DNA of 64,000 nt, taken from contig CBDFJZ010000008.1 of NCBI GenBank assembly GCA_965248675.1, forward strand, positions 1,240,001 to 1,304,000, in the 5' to 3' direction. Numbering within the stretch: position 1 is the stretch's first letter; the number at the start of each line of letters is the position of its first letter. Of the stretch, positions 33,519 through 42,628 are shown piece after piece. The notes beneath the pieces were generated by a model that saw only the letters and a list, made by a program, of their open reading frames with translations, was not told the DNA's origin and made no database searches. The translations under genes were made by a program, and so were the position numbers. This stretch comes from UBA6627 sp965248675. GTDB taxonomy: Bacteria; Chloroflexota; Dehalococcoidia; UBA2979.

Positions 33519-34433
33519 TCAGCGGTTCGACGGGTCGACGGGCGCATCGAGCGGCGCGATCGTCACGGTCGTTGTCGGCTCCGGCTGCAGCGTGACGTGG
33601 CCGATGCCGAACCGGTCGTGCAGCAGGTCGCTCGCGCGGCGCACGGTCGCCGTGGCCTCGGAGGCGGTCGCCAGCTCGATGTGGGCGGTGAACGCAACGA
33701 AGCCCGAGGTCACCGTCCACCAGTGGACGTCGTGGACGCTGCGACCCTCGGGGTCGGCGCGTAGCGCCGCCTCGATCTGCTCGAGGTCCACGGAGCGCGG
33801 GACGCGTTCGAGCAGGATCTCGAAGGTTTCGCGGAGCAGCCGGACGGCGCCGAAGCTGACGAGCGCGACGATCGCCAGCGACAGGATCGGGTCGATCCGG
33901 GCTCAGCCGGTGAGCGTCACGACGAGGCCCGCCGTGACCGCGGCGAGCGACCCGCCGAGGCCCGACAGCACGTGCAGCCGCGCCGCGCGCACGTTGACCG
34001 ACTCGCCGGGGTCGCGCAGCACGTACAGCGCGAACAGGTTGGCGAGGAACCCGATCGAGGCGATCAGCAGCAGGCCGCCGCCCTCGACCTCGGGCTCGGT
34101 ACCGATCCGCCGCACCGCCTGCCAGGCGATGAACACGGCGAGCGCGAGCAACAAGAGGCCGTTGATCGTGGCGACGAAGACCTCGACGCGGTGGGAGCCG
34201 TAGGTCCAGCGCAGGCTGTGCGGACGCTGCGCGACCCAGACGGCGCCAAGCGCCATCAGCAGCGCCCCGCTGTCCACGAGCACGTGGGCCGCATCGGGGA
34301 GCAGCGCGAGCGAGCCGGTGACGAGGCCGCCGAAGAGTTCGAGCACGCCGGTCGCGATCGACACGGCGAGCGCGATGCGGAGGCGGCGACGAACCTCGCC
34401 GGGGCCGTGCGCGTGGGAGGCGTTCGATGCCAC
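33519..34433 (-). CDS. cation diffusion facilitator transporter with in-frame stop
   Basis: A CDF metal/proton antiporter of 303 codons plus stop. The first part has LALLPDAAHVLVDSGALLMAL (TM2, the HxxxD-type metal site) and PHSLRWTYGSHRVEV (the YG.R.E motif). Translation halts at TGA (33902-33904) after VVTLTG. The same frame then continues without interruption as ARIDPILSLAIVALVSFGAVRLLRETFEILLERVP and a cytoplasmic ferredoxin-like domain (SVHDVHWWTVTSGFVAFTAHIEL) to 33519. Homologues have tryptophan at this place (TGW..aDP), so TGG has become TGA. It probably exports Zn2+, Co2+ or Cd2+ when intact. Whether it is a pseudogene or an error is unresolved. Confidence 0.85.
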
Positions 34434-34551
34434 GCGGTCAGGCTAGCAACGCGAAGCGGCGCTGCTGACACCCCGTCTCGGCACGGGGCCGGCGCGCGCG
34501 GGGTACGACCGCGACGGCGCGCCTCGATACGCTCGGTCCGAGGGAGACGAT

Positions 34552-35535
34552 ATGCCATCGCCAAGCGCCAGCGCCAGCGCGACCGAACTGTCGCCACAGC
34601 GGCTCGGCCGCATCCGCACGCTGCTGCTGGCGTGGTATGACGAGCACGAGCAGCACTTCCCCTGGCGCGGCGCCCGCGACCCGTATCTCGCGCTCGTCGC
34701 CGCGGTCTGTGCGCAGCAGACGCAGATGTCGCGCGTGCTCGGGATCTATGCGCGCTGGACCGAGGCCTTCCCGACGGTCGAGGCCGCTGCCGCCGCGAGC
34801 CGCGCCGAGGTGCTGCGGGTGTGGGACCGCGCCGGCTACCCGAGGCGCGCCGTGCATCTGCACGAGACGGCGCGGATCTGCGTCGAACGGCACGGGGGCG
34901 CGCTGCCTCGGGATCCCGCGGCGCTACTGGCGCTGCCGGGCGTGGGGCCGTTCACCGCCGCGATCGTCTCGAGCTTCGGCTTCGGCGACGACGCGGTTGC
35001 GGTCGACACGAACATTATCCGCGTGATCGGGCGCCTCGTCTGCGGCGACCTCCAACCGGCAACCGAGACGCCGCGCGCGACGATCGACGAGCTGGCCGCG
35101 CGGCTGCTGCGGCCCGGTACCGCCGCGCGCTGGAACACGACGCTGATGGACTACGGCGGCCGCGTCTGCACGCCGCGACCGCACTGCGACGAATGCGTCG
35201 TCTCGCACCTCTGCGCGGCCCGGCCCCGATTCGCGGCCGGCGAGGTCGCGCAGCCGGTCCGCGCGCAGGACGCGTTCGCCGGCTCCGATCGCGAATGGCG
35301 CGGGCGCCTGATGCAGGCGCTGCGCGATCACGAGCAGGGCGGCGCGACGCGAGCCTTGACCGTGACGAAGCTGCTCGGCGCCGTCGCGAGGACGAAGGAC
35401 GAGCGAGCGCGGGCGCGCGCGCTGCTCGACGGGATGGTGGCCGAGGGGCTGGCGTGGGTCGACGGCAGACGCTGTGGCCTCGGCGCGGGGATCAGCGAGT
35501 CAGAGGGAGCACCGTCGAGCGCGCCTTCAGAATAG
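34552..35535 (+). CDS. MutY-like HhH-GPD DNA glycosylase
   Basis: A 327-residue base-excision glycosylase. The helix-hairpin-helix LPGVGPFTAAIVSSFGFGDDAVAVDTN contains the catalytic Asp152. A [4Fe-4S] cluster is indicated by C206, C212, C215 and C221. The QQTQ helix reads LVAAVCAQQTQM: the glutamate that in E. coli MutY protonates adenine (SEVMLQQTQ) is Ala51 here. Adenine removal from A:G/A:8-oxoG may therefore be altered. Residues about 245-310 form a winged-helix-like domain instead of the usual NUDIX-like 8-oxoG reader. The 3' 220 bp are duplicated in diverged form at 37579-37795. Confidence 0.85.
   Translation: MPSPSASASATELSPQRLGRIRTLLLAWYDEHEQHFPWRGARDPYLALVAAVCAQQTQMSRVLGIYARWTEAFPTVEAAAAASRAEVLRVWDRAGYPRRAVHLHETARICVERHGGALPRDPAALLALPGVGPFTAAIVSSFGFGDDAVAVDTNIIRVIGRLVCGDLQPATETPRATIDELAARLLRPGTAARWNTTLMDYGGRVCTPRPHCDECVVSHLCAARPRFAAGEVAQPVRAQDAFAGSDREWRGRLMQALRDHEQGGATRALTVTKLLGAVARTKDERARARALLDGMVAEGLAWVDGRRCGLGAGISESEGAPSSAPSE
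35265..35483 (+). repeat. left copy of duplicated mutY 3' segment
   Basis: About 219 bp encoding the winged-helix end of the glycosylase (SDREWRGRLMQALRDHEQ to DGRRCGLG). It aligns at about 90% identity with 37579-37795, in the same orientation, and forms the left boundary of the low-GC island. Similarity ends after the Gly-Leu-Gly codons on both sides. Confidence 0.85.
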
Positions 35536-35847
35536 ATCTGCGGCATGGCAGCGCTGGCGATTCGCGCATCTCAAGCCAACCGCGCAAGAGCCTCCGCTCG
35601 ACGGAAGACATCGAGCGATTAGGACCCGCGACCTGCCTCGGCAGAAACACGCACCTGCAAGTAGGTACTGACGAATATTGCCGGTTCCGCGAATTGACCC
35701 ATATCGGGTAACAAGTGCCGGGATCTCGCCGTAGTTGAACGCGAAGACGACATCGAACTGGGCACCAGCGCCTTCAAGCTCACGACGAATCTCCGCCGAC
35801 TCATCGCTGTGATCGACGTAAAGAACAGCTTTCGGCCCGGCCTGCAT
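35527..35847 (-). CDS. thioredoxin-like small protein (island)
   Basis: ATG 35847 has GAGGGG 9 nt upstream and follows the preceding island gene by 11 bp. The first 70 residues look like a small thioredoxin-fold domain without a CxxC (KAVLYVDHSDESAEIRRELEGAGAQFDVVFAFNYGEIPALVTRYGSIRGTGNIRQYLLA), ending in the cis-Pro-like IPALV and G.GNI..YL pattern. The last 36 residues (RVLIARCLPSSGGSC...) look random and reach the junction with mutY, so the natural C terminus may be lost or read out of frame. Function unknown. Confidence 0.5.
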   Translation of the reverse strand: MQAGPKAVLYVDHSDESAEIRRELEGAGAQFDVVFAFNYGEIPALVTRYGSIRGTGNIRQYLLAGACFCRGRSRVLIARCLPSSGGSCAVGLRCANRQRCHAADLF

Positions 35848-35858
35848 GCCTGGGCCCC

Positions 35859-36419
35859 TCACGCGTCCGAGATGCCCTTGAAGCACATCTGTTCGGATTC
35901 TACTACAGTGATTATGCCCTCTTCAACGAGTTCGTCAAGATAGAGACGACTATCGGCTTCGATTGACAGCGCAAGCTTCTCGGCGGTGAGATGAACACGA
36001 GGCGCGTCGCCAGCACCCAGCGCCCCAGTCGGGAGCGCCGCCTTATCCGGAGCTACGTCGATTCCGTATCGAGTCAGGAGTTCTAACAAAGCAGACGCGT
36101 CCCCGTGGACAATCGCATCCAGCTCACTGATCTCGTCAGACGATAGCATTGCTTCCGTCAGGCGGTCGAACGCTTCGTCACCACCAGAAATGACGCCGCC
36201 CAGCCTCCACTCAGGCAACGAGCTATCGGGAAACCTCCGACGTGGGTATCGGATGTGATCAGCGTTCGGCGAATAGACGACAGACGCCATCTCGGGCTCT
36301 CGGACACCCAGCTTCACCAAGCGCGCAATGTGCTGAAGCTCCTCCTCGACACCACGCGACTGGTGCCCTTCGAAGACCGGCCGATAACAAGCGAGACGTT
36401 CGGACTGCTCAACTAACAC
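35859..36419 (-). CDS. C-terminal part of an unrecognised island protein, separated by an in-frame TGA
   Basis: The listed GTG start at 36419 is probably not real. The same frame is open further upstream (IEAQIDSRDHVLVEQSERLACYRPVFEG) to a TGA at 36456-36458, beyond which the preceding island gene ends in the same frame (ASSLLARL). The sequence across the stop reads as one coding region, so the two are probably one protein interrupted by a nonsense codon. This part is acidic and helical, and ends with a possible winged-helix-like segment (VHLTAEKLALSIEADSRLYLDELVEEGIITVVESEQ). No family recognised. Confidence 0.55.
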   Translation of the reverse strand: MLVEQSERLACYRPVFEGHQSRGVEEELQHIARLVKLGVREPEMASVVYSPNADHIRYPRRRFPDSSLPEWRLGGVISGGDEAFDRLTEAMLSSDEISELDAIVHGDASALLELLTRYGIDVAPDKAALPTGALGAGDAPRVHLTAEKLALSIEADSRLYLDELVEEGIITVVESEQMCFKGISDA

Positions 36420-36455
36420 GTGATCGCGCGAGTCTATCTGCGCCTCAATTGACGC

Positions 36456-37444
36456 TCAGAGCCTCGCCAGGAGCGACGAGGCTCCGACCGCATCGCGCTC
36501 GTCATCCTCCCAGCCTGCTGGGAATGAGACAGCGGTCGCGGCGGGACGGCAGTCAGGCGGCGCCACGTAGAGCAGATCGCGCAGGTCGGGCCCAAACGGC
36601 CATCGCGGTGCCAGATTTCCGTCGTAGCCCTCAGCTTCTGAGAACCGAAACTCATCGATCGCCGTCGGCTCGATCACGGTCGCAGCACCCTGAAGCCTGG
36701 CGATCACCTCGCCCATCTGCTGGACGAACGAACGAGCTGCATCTACATCGCCTCCGGCGTGCATCCGTCTAGGTTCTGAGATCGGGTGAGAGAAGTAGAT
36801 CAGGCGCTTGTCCACGAACAGCAGCTCATAGAACGTCTCGATCGGATGCTTCACCGCGAAAACGTAGTGTGAAACGCCGCCCGATGCCGAGATCGTGTCG
36901 GCTAGGAGAAGTTCAACCGACCTCCAGTCAAGAATCTGAAGAATATCTAGCGTTGCCGTATCGACCTGCGGGGCGGCTGGAACATACCAGTCCCGCTGGA
37001 GAACAGTGCCCGGTGGCAGTCGTAGACGTCATCGACCAGAGTGACGAGCTTGGATGCGCGGCCGATTAGGCGGTCCAAAAGGAGGACCAGATCCGCCGCA
37101 TTGAGATATTCCTTCGTGAGCTGATGATAGTAGGAGAGATGAAGAGTCAGCAGGACGTCTTGGCCGCTCAGCGCCGCCTCCGCCCTGGCCATGACTGACT
37201 CAAGGGACTCAGCCCACAGCCGCCGGAGCAAGGCGCGAGGTAACAGGAACGTCTGGACAACCGAGGCTGAGCGAATCGGGAAGAAGTTCCCGACCTCCGG
37301 CTGAGCTCGGCTCTGTAGCTCATCTTCGAGGGAGATTACTTCAACTGATCGGCCGTGAGTTTGCTCGGCGTAGTCGGCGAACTTTGCCAACGAACGGCGG
37401 ATTCGGGTGCCCGGAATGCCGGCGACTACGATCAACTCGCCCAT
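36456..37444 (-). CDS. unrecognised P-loop-like island protein, frameshifted
   Basis: ATG 37444 begins MGELIVVAGIPGTRIRRSLAKFADY. The strand followed by GIPGT resembles the start of an AAA/kinase P-loop, but the GKS/T lysine is absent, so nucleotide binding is doubtful. A later VTLVDDVYDCH has a Walker B look. After ALFSSGTGMFQPP the frame is lost at the G4 run (forward 36970-36973). Adding one base continues as QVDTATLDILQILDWRSVELLLADTISASGG and then HYVFAVKHPIETFYELLFVDKRLIYFSHPISEPRR to the TGA at 36456. With the following segment the intact protein would be about 520 residues. The role is unknown; mobile location and kinase-like start would suit a defence or stress function, but this is a guess. 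Confidence 0.55.
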
Positions 37445-37472
37445 TCTGGCCCTGCTTCCCCTCTGCTATCCG

Positions 37473-37503
37473 CTTATACAGCATCCCGTATAAGTTATCC
37501 ACA
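37473..37503. promoter_or_regulatory. inverted repeat and DnaA-box-like site upstream of the island operon
   Basis: CTTATAC (37473-37479) and GTATAAG (37488-37494) are perfect arms 8 bp apart, 30-50 bp upstream of ATG 37444. They fit an operator or -10 region for the island operon. TTATCCACA, the consensus DnaA box, directly adjoins at 37495-37503. Confidence 0.5.
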
Positions 37504-37578
37504 TTTCTCGCGCTCCCCTGACCCCAGCCCATTCGCACCGATACAGAAGTCTGCCTAGCTCTGGCATCCGGAGTCGTC

Positions 37579-37795
37579 GCAGGACGTTCGCCAGCTCCGA
37601 CCGCGATTGGCGCGGGCGGCTGATGCAGGCGCTGCGCGGTCACGAGCAGCGCGGCGCGACGCGAGCCTGGACCGTGACGAAGCTGCTCGGCACCGCCGCG
37701 AGGACGAAGGGCGAGCGAGTGCGAGCGCGGGCGCTGCTCGACGGGCTGGTGGCCGAGGGGTTGGCGTGGGTCGACGGGCGGCGCTGTGGCCTCGG
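37579..37795 (+). repeat. right copy of duplicated mutY 3' segment (orphan gene end)
   Basis: This copy encodes SDRDWRGRLMQALRGHEQ to DGRRCGLG, followed by a basic tail (APIRKRKLTPVRKRGV) and stop at 37850. It has no ribosome site and no upstream glycosylase domain, so it is a stranded gene remnant, probably the original 3' end displaced by the island. Confidence 0.85.
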
Positions 37796-37903
37796 TGCCG
37801 CGCCGATCCGCAAGCGGAAGCTGACGCCGGTCCGCAAGCGGGGCGTTTGATAGGCTCCCTCGGCACCCACCCGCGCCCGCGCGGCGCGTTAGGAGCAGGG
37901 CCG

Positions 37904-38557
37904 ATGACGGATGCTTACAGCGACGCCGAGATCAGCATCGAGGTGCTGCGCGACCTCGGGTCGTACGGCAACAACTGCTACCTCTTGCGCCCCGCGAACG
38001 GCGGCGCCGTGACGGTGATCGACGTCCCCGAGGGGAGCGAGGCGATCGCCCAGGCGCTCGGCGACACGCCGGTCGAGCGGATCGTGGTGACGCACTCGCA
38101 CGGCGACCACTGGGGCGGCTTCGACGTCGTGCGCGGCCACACGCCGGCGCCAGTGTTCGCCGGAGCGGAGGAGACCAACCTCGAGCCGTCGCGCGACGTC
38201 CAGCCGCTCGTGCACGACGCCGAGTTCGCGGTCGGCGAGGCGACGGTGCGCGTGATCCACACGCCCGGTCACACGCCGGGTTCGATCTGCCTCCACGTCG
38301 GCGACGCGCTGATCACGGGCGACACCCTGTTCCCGGGCGGGCCCGGCCGCAGCGGGTCGCCCGAGGCATTGCGGCAGGAAATCGAGTCGATCACCACGCG
38401 GCTGTACCCGCTCGCAGACGCGACAGCCGTGCTGCCCGGGCATGGCGACGCGACCACGATCGGCGCGTCGAAGGCGGAGTACGAGGTGTTCGCGAGCCGC
38501 GAGCAGTCTGCGGACCTTCAGGGCGACGTGCTCTGGCTCGAAGCTCGAGCAGGTTGA
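37904..38557 (+). CDS. metallo-beta-lactamase-fold hydrolase (glyoxalase II-like)
   Basis: A 217-residue MBL-fold hydrolase. The zinc motif is VTHSHGDHWGG (HxHxDH), with further ligands at HTPGHTPGS, GDTLFPGG (bridging Asp) and LPGHGDATT (last His). It starts at ATG 37904 with AGGAG 8-12 nt upstream. The group includes hydroxyacylglutathione hydrolases and other thioester hydrolases; the substrate cannot be assigned. The M16 peptidase follows 40 bp downstream. Confidence 0.9.
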   Translation: MTDAYSDAEISIEVLRDLGSYGNNCYLLRPANGGAVTVIDVPEGSEAIAQALGDTPVERIVVTHSHGDHWGGFDVVRGHTPAPVFAGAEETNLEPSRDVQPLVHDAEFAVGEATVRVIHTPGHTPGSICLHVGDALITGDTLFPGGPGRSGSPEALRQEIESITTRLYPLADATAVLPGHGDATTIGASKAEYEVFASREQSADLQGDVLWLEARAG

Positions 38558-38597
38558 CCGCGCGCCGAATACCCCGCCATCACCAGATCGGACAGCC

Positions 38598-39884
38598 GTG
38601 ACGGAATCCAGCGCGCTCCCGGTGCACTCGCGGATGCTGCCCAGCGGGCTGCAGCTGCTCCTGACCCCGATCGCCCACGCCAAGTCGGTCGGGATCTCGA
38701 TCTACCTTCGTGCCGGATCGCGTTACGAGGAGCACGTCGAGACGGGCGGCGTGTCGCATTTCCTCGAGCATCTCTGCTTCAAGGGCACGGCGCGGCGGCC
38801 GACGCCGCGGGACATCTCGTTCGAGATCGACGCGCTCGGGGGCACGATCAACGCCTCCACCCACCGCGAGATGACCGTCTACTACGCGAAGGTCACCGAG
38901 GAGTTCATGGAGCCGACCGTCGACCTGCTGGTCGACATGGTGCGGCACTCGATCTGCCGCTCCGAGGAGGTCGAGCGCGAGCGGGGGGTGATCCTCGAGG
39001 AGCTCGCCGCGGTCGAGGACTCGCCGGGGGAGCAGGCGACGCTGCTGCTCGACTCGCTGATCTGGCCCGACCAGCCGCACGGGCGCGACATCGCCGGGAC
39101 GGAGCAGTCGGTCAAGGCGATCACCCGCGAGCAGGTCGTCGCCGCCTACCGGCGCCAGTACGTGGCGAGCAGCGTCGTGATCTCGATCGCGGGCGCGATC
39201 GATCCGTCCGACGTGGCCGCGCTGATCGACCGCGTCGCGGACGGCTGGGAGCAGGGCAGCCCCGATCCGTGGCTCGCGAACGACGGCGACGCCGGCGCGC
39301 GCAGCGGGCTGCTCTCGAAGGAGACCGGTCAGGCGCACATCGCGCTCGGGATGCCCGGCTGCGGTTCGCACGACGAGCAGCGCTATGCGCTGGACCTGCT
39401 GTCGATCTGCCTCGGAGAGGGGATGTCGTCGCGACTGTTCCTGCGGCTGCGCGAGGACCTGGGGCTCTGCTACGACATCCATACCTACGCCGCACAGCTG
39501 CTGGACACGGGGATGTTCGGGGTCTACGCGGGCGTCGATCCGGAACACACGATCGAGGCGCTGGGCGAGATCAGGCGCGAGCTCGACCGCATCCGCGAGC
39601 CCGTCGACGGCGCGGAGCTCGAGCGCGCCCAGGCGGTGGTCCGCTCCCGGATCCAGCTGCGGATGGAGGACACGCGCGCGGTCTCCGGCTGGTACGGGTC
39701 CCAGGCGACGCTGGGGTTGCCGATGCGCACGCCCGAGGACACGCTCGCGCGCTACCTGCGCCAGACGGTGAGCGATCTGCAGGCGGCCGCGGAGCGATAC
39801 GTCCAGCCGGAGCAGGCGCACGTCGCGATCGTCGGCCCGTTCGAGGCGGCGGCGCCGCTCGAGGCGGCGTTCGTCGAGGTCTAA
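38598..39884 (+). CDS. M16-family zinc peptidase
   Basis: A 428-residue processing-peptidase-like protein. The inverted zinc motif HFLEH is at 54-58 (H54, E57, H58), with the third ligand in the ERERGVILEELAAVEDSP helix. The second domain carries SSRLFLRLREDLGLCYDIHTY, the R-Y element found in active M16B subunits. One chain therefore holds both elements and may act as a homodimer. The start is GTG 38598. It converges with groL; a strong hairpin lies between. Confidence 0.92.
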   Translation: MTESSALPVHSRMLPSGLQLLLTPIAHAKSVGISIYLRAGSRYEEHVETGGVSHFLEHLCFKGTARRPTPRDISFEIDALGGTINASTHREMTVYYAKVTEEFMEPTVDLLVDMVRHSICRSEEVERERGVILEELAAVEDSPGEQATLLLDSLIWPDQPHGRDIAGTEQSVKAITREQVVAAYRRQYVASSVVISIAGAIDPSDVAALIDRVADGWEQGSPDPWLANDGDAGARSGLLSKETGQAHIALGMPGCGSHDEQRYALDLLSICLGEGMSSRLFLRLREDLGLCYDIHTYAAQLLDTGMFGVYAGVDPEHTIEALGEIRRELDRIREPVDGAELERAQAVVRSRIQLRMEDTRAVSGWYGSQATLGLPMRTPEDTLARYLRQTVSDLQAAAERYVQPEQAHVAIVGPFEAAAPLEAAFVEV

Positions 39885-39946
39885 CCGCGATCGGCGCGGC
39901 GACTCTGGATCCCGGCTGGCGCGCCACGCGCTGGCCGGAGATCGAA

Positions 39947-39968
39947 AGCGGGCCCGTGAGGGCCCGCT
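39947..39968. terminator. bidirectional hairpin between the M16 gene and groL
   Basis: Nine-base perfect arms (39947-39955, 39960-39968) around GTGA. On the minus strand it follows the groL stop by 26 bp and is followed by TTTCG; on the plus strand it is 63 bp after the M16 stop. Confidence 0.7.
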
Positions 39969-39993
39969 CCGTGATGCCGGGTCGCCGGCCCGG

Positions 39994-41664
<1,671 letters not shown>

Positions 41665-41668
41665 CCGG

Positions 41669-41812
41669 GGCCCCCCACCTGCGCCGTCAGGCGCATTCTC
41701 GGTCGCTACGCCGTCAGGCGCGTCAGTCAGTTACTCGCTGCGCCGTCACGCGCGTTCCTCGTTGCGCCGCTCGGCGCGTTGCCGTGCGCGCCATCAGGCG
41801 CGTCTGCCGTAC
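41669..41812. repeat. tandem short hairpin repeats between groS and groL
   Basis: Five imperfect units of the form GCGCC-3/4 nt-GGCGC occur in about 140 bp (around 41684, 41708, 41738, 41765 and 41787), separated by 8-16 bp. Each can fold on itself. They lie in the groS-groL transcript upstream of the groL start. Confidence 0.65.
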
Positions 41813-41817
41813 CGGTG

Positions 41818-41857
41818 CGGTAGCACGCTCTGCCGCGGGCGGCAGAGCGTGCTACCG
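41818..41857. terminator. perfect 19-bp inverted repeat after groS
   Basis: Arms 41818-41836 and 41839-41857 are perfectly complementary with a 2-base centre. On the minus strand the structure lies 15 nt after the groS stop. No T tract follows, so processing, attenuation or mRNA protection is as likely as termination. Confidence 0.65.
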
Positions 41858-41871
41858 AACGGACCGGCGGA

Positions 41872-42171
41872 CTAGTCGACGAGCTTCGCCAGCACGTCCT
41901 GGAAGCGGATCACGATGTACTCCTCAGAGTCCACTGTGACCTCCTGGCCGGTGTACTTCTGGTAGAGCACGCGGTCGCCCTCCGAGAGTTCGTCCATCAT
42001 GATCTTCTCGCCCGAATCGGAGACCTTGCCCGGCCCGACGGCGAGCACGTGACCGTGCTGCGGCCGCTCCTTGGCAGAATCCGGGATCACGAGGCCAGAG
42101 GTGGTGACCTCTTCCTCCTCGACCGCCTGCAGCACGATGTGATCGGTCATCGGCTTCACCTGCGTCGTCAA
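41872..42171 (-). CDS. groS: co-chaperonin GroES
   Basis: A 99-residue co-chaperonin. The mobile loop (EEEEVTTSGLVIPDSAKERPQHGHVLAVGPGK) and the roof/core strands (DRVLYQKYTGQEVTVDSEEYIVIRFQDVLA) are typical. TTG 42171 is preceded by AAGGAGA about 10 nt upstream; the ATG eight codons in (MTDHIV) is a possible alternative. Transcription from the CIRCE-controlled promoter about 100 bp upstream leads groS then groL. Confidence 0.97.
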   Translation of the reverse strand: MTTQVKPMTDHIVLQAVEEEEVTTSGLVIPDSAKERPQHGHVLAVGPGKVSDSGEKIMMDELSEGDRVLYQKYTGQEVTVDSEEYIVIRFQDVLAKLVD

Positions 42172-42270
42172 GATCTGTCTCCTTCGGCCTGGCCAGCGCC
42201 GCCGGATCTAGTCGACGAACGCCCGTACATACTCGGGGATGGAAGGCTCATGGTGAGCGAGCCGGTCGGG

Positions 42271-42300
42271 ATATTAGCACTCTCTATGTGTGAGTGCCAA
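42271..42300 (-). promoter_or_regulatory. groESL sigma-70-type promoter overlapping CIRCE
   Basis: On the minus strand TTGGCA (42300-42295) and TAATAT (42276-42271) are separated by 18 bp, with both hexamers overlapping the CIRCE arms, so repressor and polymerase are mutually exclusive. Confidence 0.8.
42274..42300. promoter_or_regulatory. CIRCE element (HrcA operator)
   Basis: TTAGCACTC (42274-42282), nine spacer bases, then GAGTGCCAA (42292-42300): the consensus CIRCE with one mismatch. HrcA binding here represses groESL until heat shock. The element also faces the divergent XRE-type gene 61 bp away. Confidence 0.95.
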
Positions 42301-42361
42301 CAGCCGGTCGGCAGACCGGTCGCCACTCGGCGAGTTACACGGTTTCGTGTACCATCGGTCG

Positions 42362-42628
42362 ATGAATAGCGGACGAGCCGCCGACAGCGAGCAGTGGGAC
42401 GCCGAGCGGGTGCGGGCCCTGCGCGCCTGGCTGGATGCCAGTCAGTCGACGCTCGCCGATCGGCTTGGCACGCGCCAGCAGACGGTGAGCGAGTGGGAGA
42501 CCGGCTCCAGCGAGCCGCGCCGGATGTCGCGCCGGCTGCTCCACATCGTCGCCGAGCAGTCCGGCTTCTACGAGGTGGATCGCCAGCCGCCCGCGGCAGA
42601 CGCCGCCGCCGTGGCCACCGATGGCTAA
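42362..42628 (+). CDS. small XRE-type helix-turn-helix protein
   Basis: An 88-residue single-domain regulator (ALRAWLDASQSTLADRLGTRQQTVSEWETGSSEPRRMSRRLLHIVAEQ), a compact lambda-repressor-like fold with recognition helix QQTVSEWE. It is transcribed divergently from groESL and overlaps the DUF2851 gene by 8 bp, so the two are coupled. The CIRCE lies between, so heat-shock control of this pair is possible. Confidence 0.85.
   Translation: MNSGRAADSEQWDAERVRALRAWLDASQSTLADRLGTRQQTVSEWETGSSEPRRMSRRLLHIVAEQSGFYEVDRQPPAADAAAVATDG

Larger units (their letters stand above)
35484..37578. mobile_element. low-GC island inserted at the mutY 3' end
   Basis: About 2.1 kb of visibly more AT-rich DNA (most clearly 35.6-37.5 kb), flanked by direct copies of the mutY 3' end. 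It contains only minus-strand genes of unfamiliar type and no integrase, transposase or terminal inverted repeats. The arrangement resembles elements that enter a gene's 3' end and bring a replacement end, but acquisition by homologous recombination with a related strain would leave the same mark. Confidence 0.6.

Noticed and set aside
33902..33904. Genome-wide reassignment of TGA
   Set aside because: Many intact genes here end with TGA at conserved C termini, so TGA is a normal stop; the CDF and island TGAs are better seen as lesions.
37607..38557. One frame joining the orphan mutY end to the MBL hydrolase
   Set aside because: The join is Arg/Pro-rich; the hydrolase has its own AGGAG and ATG 37904.
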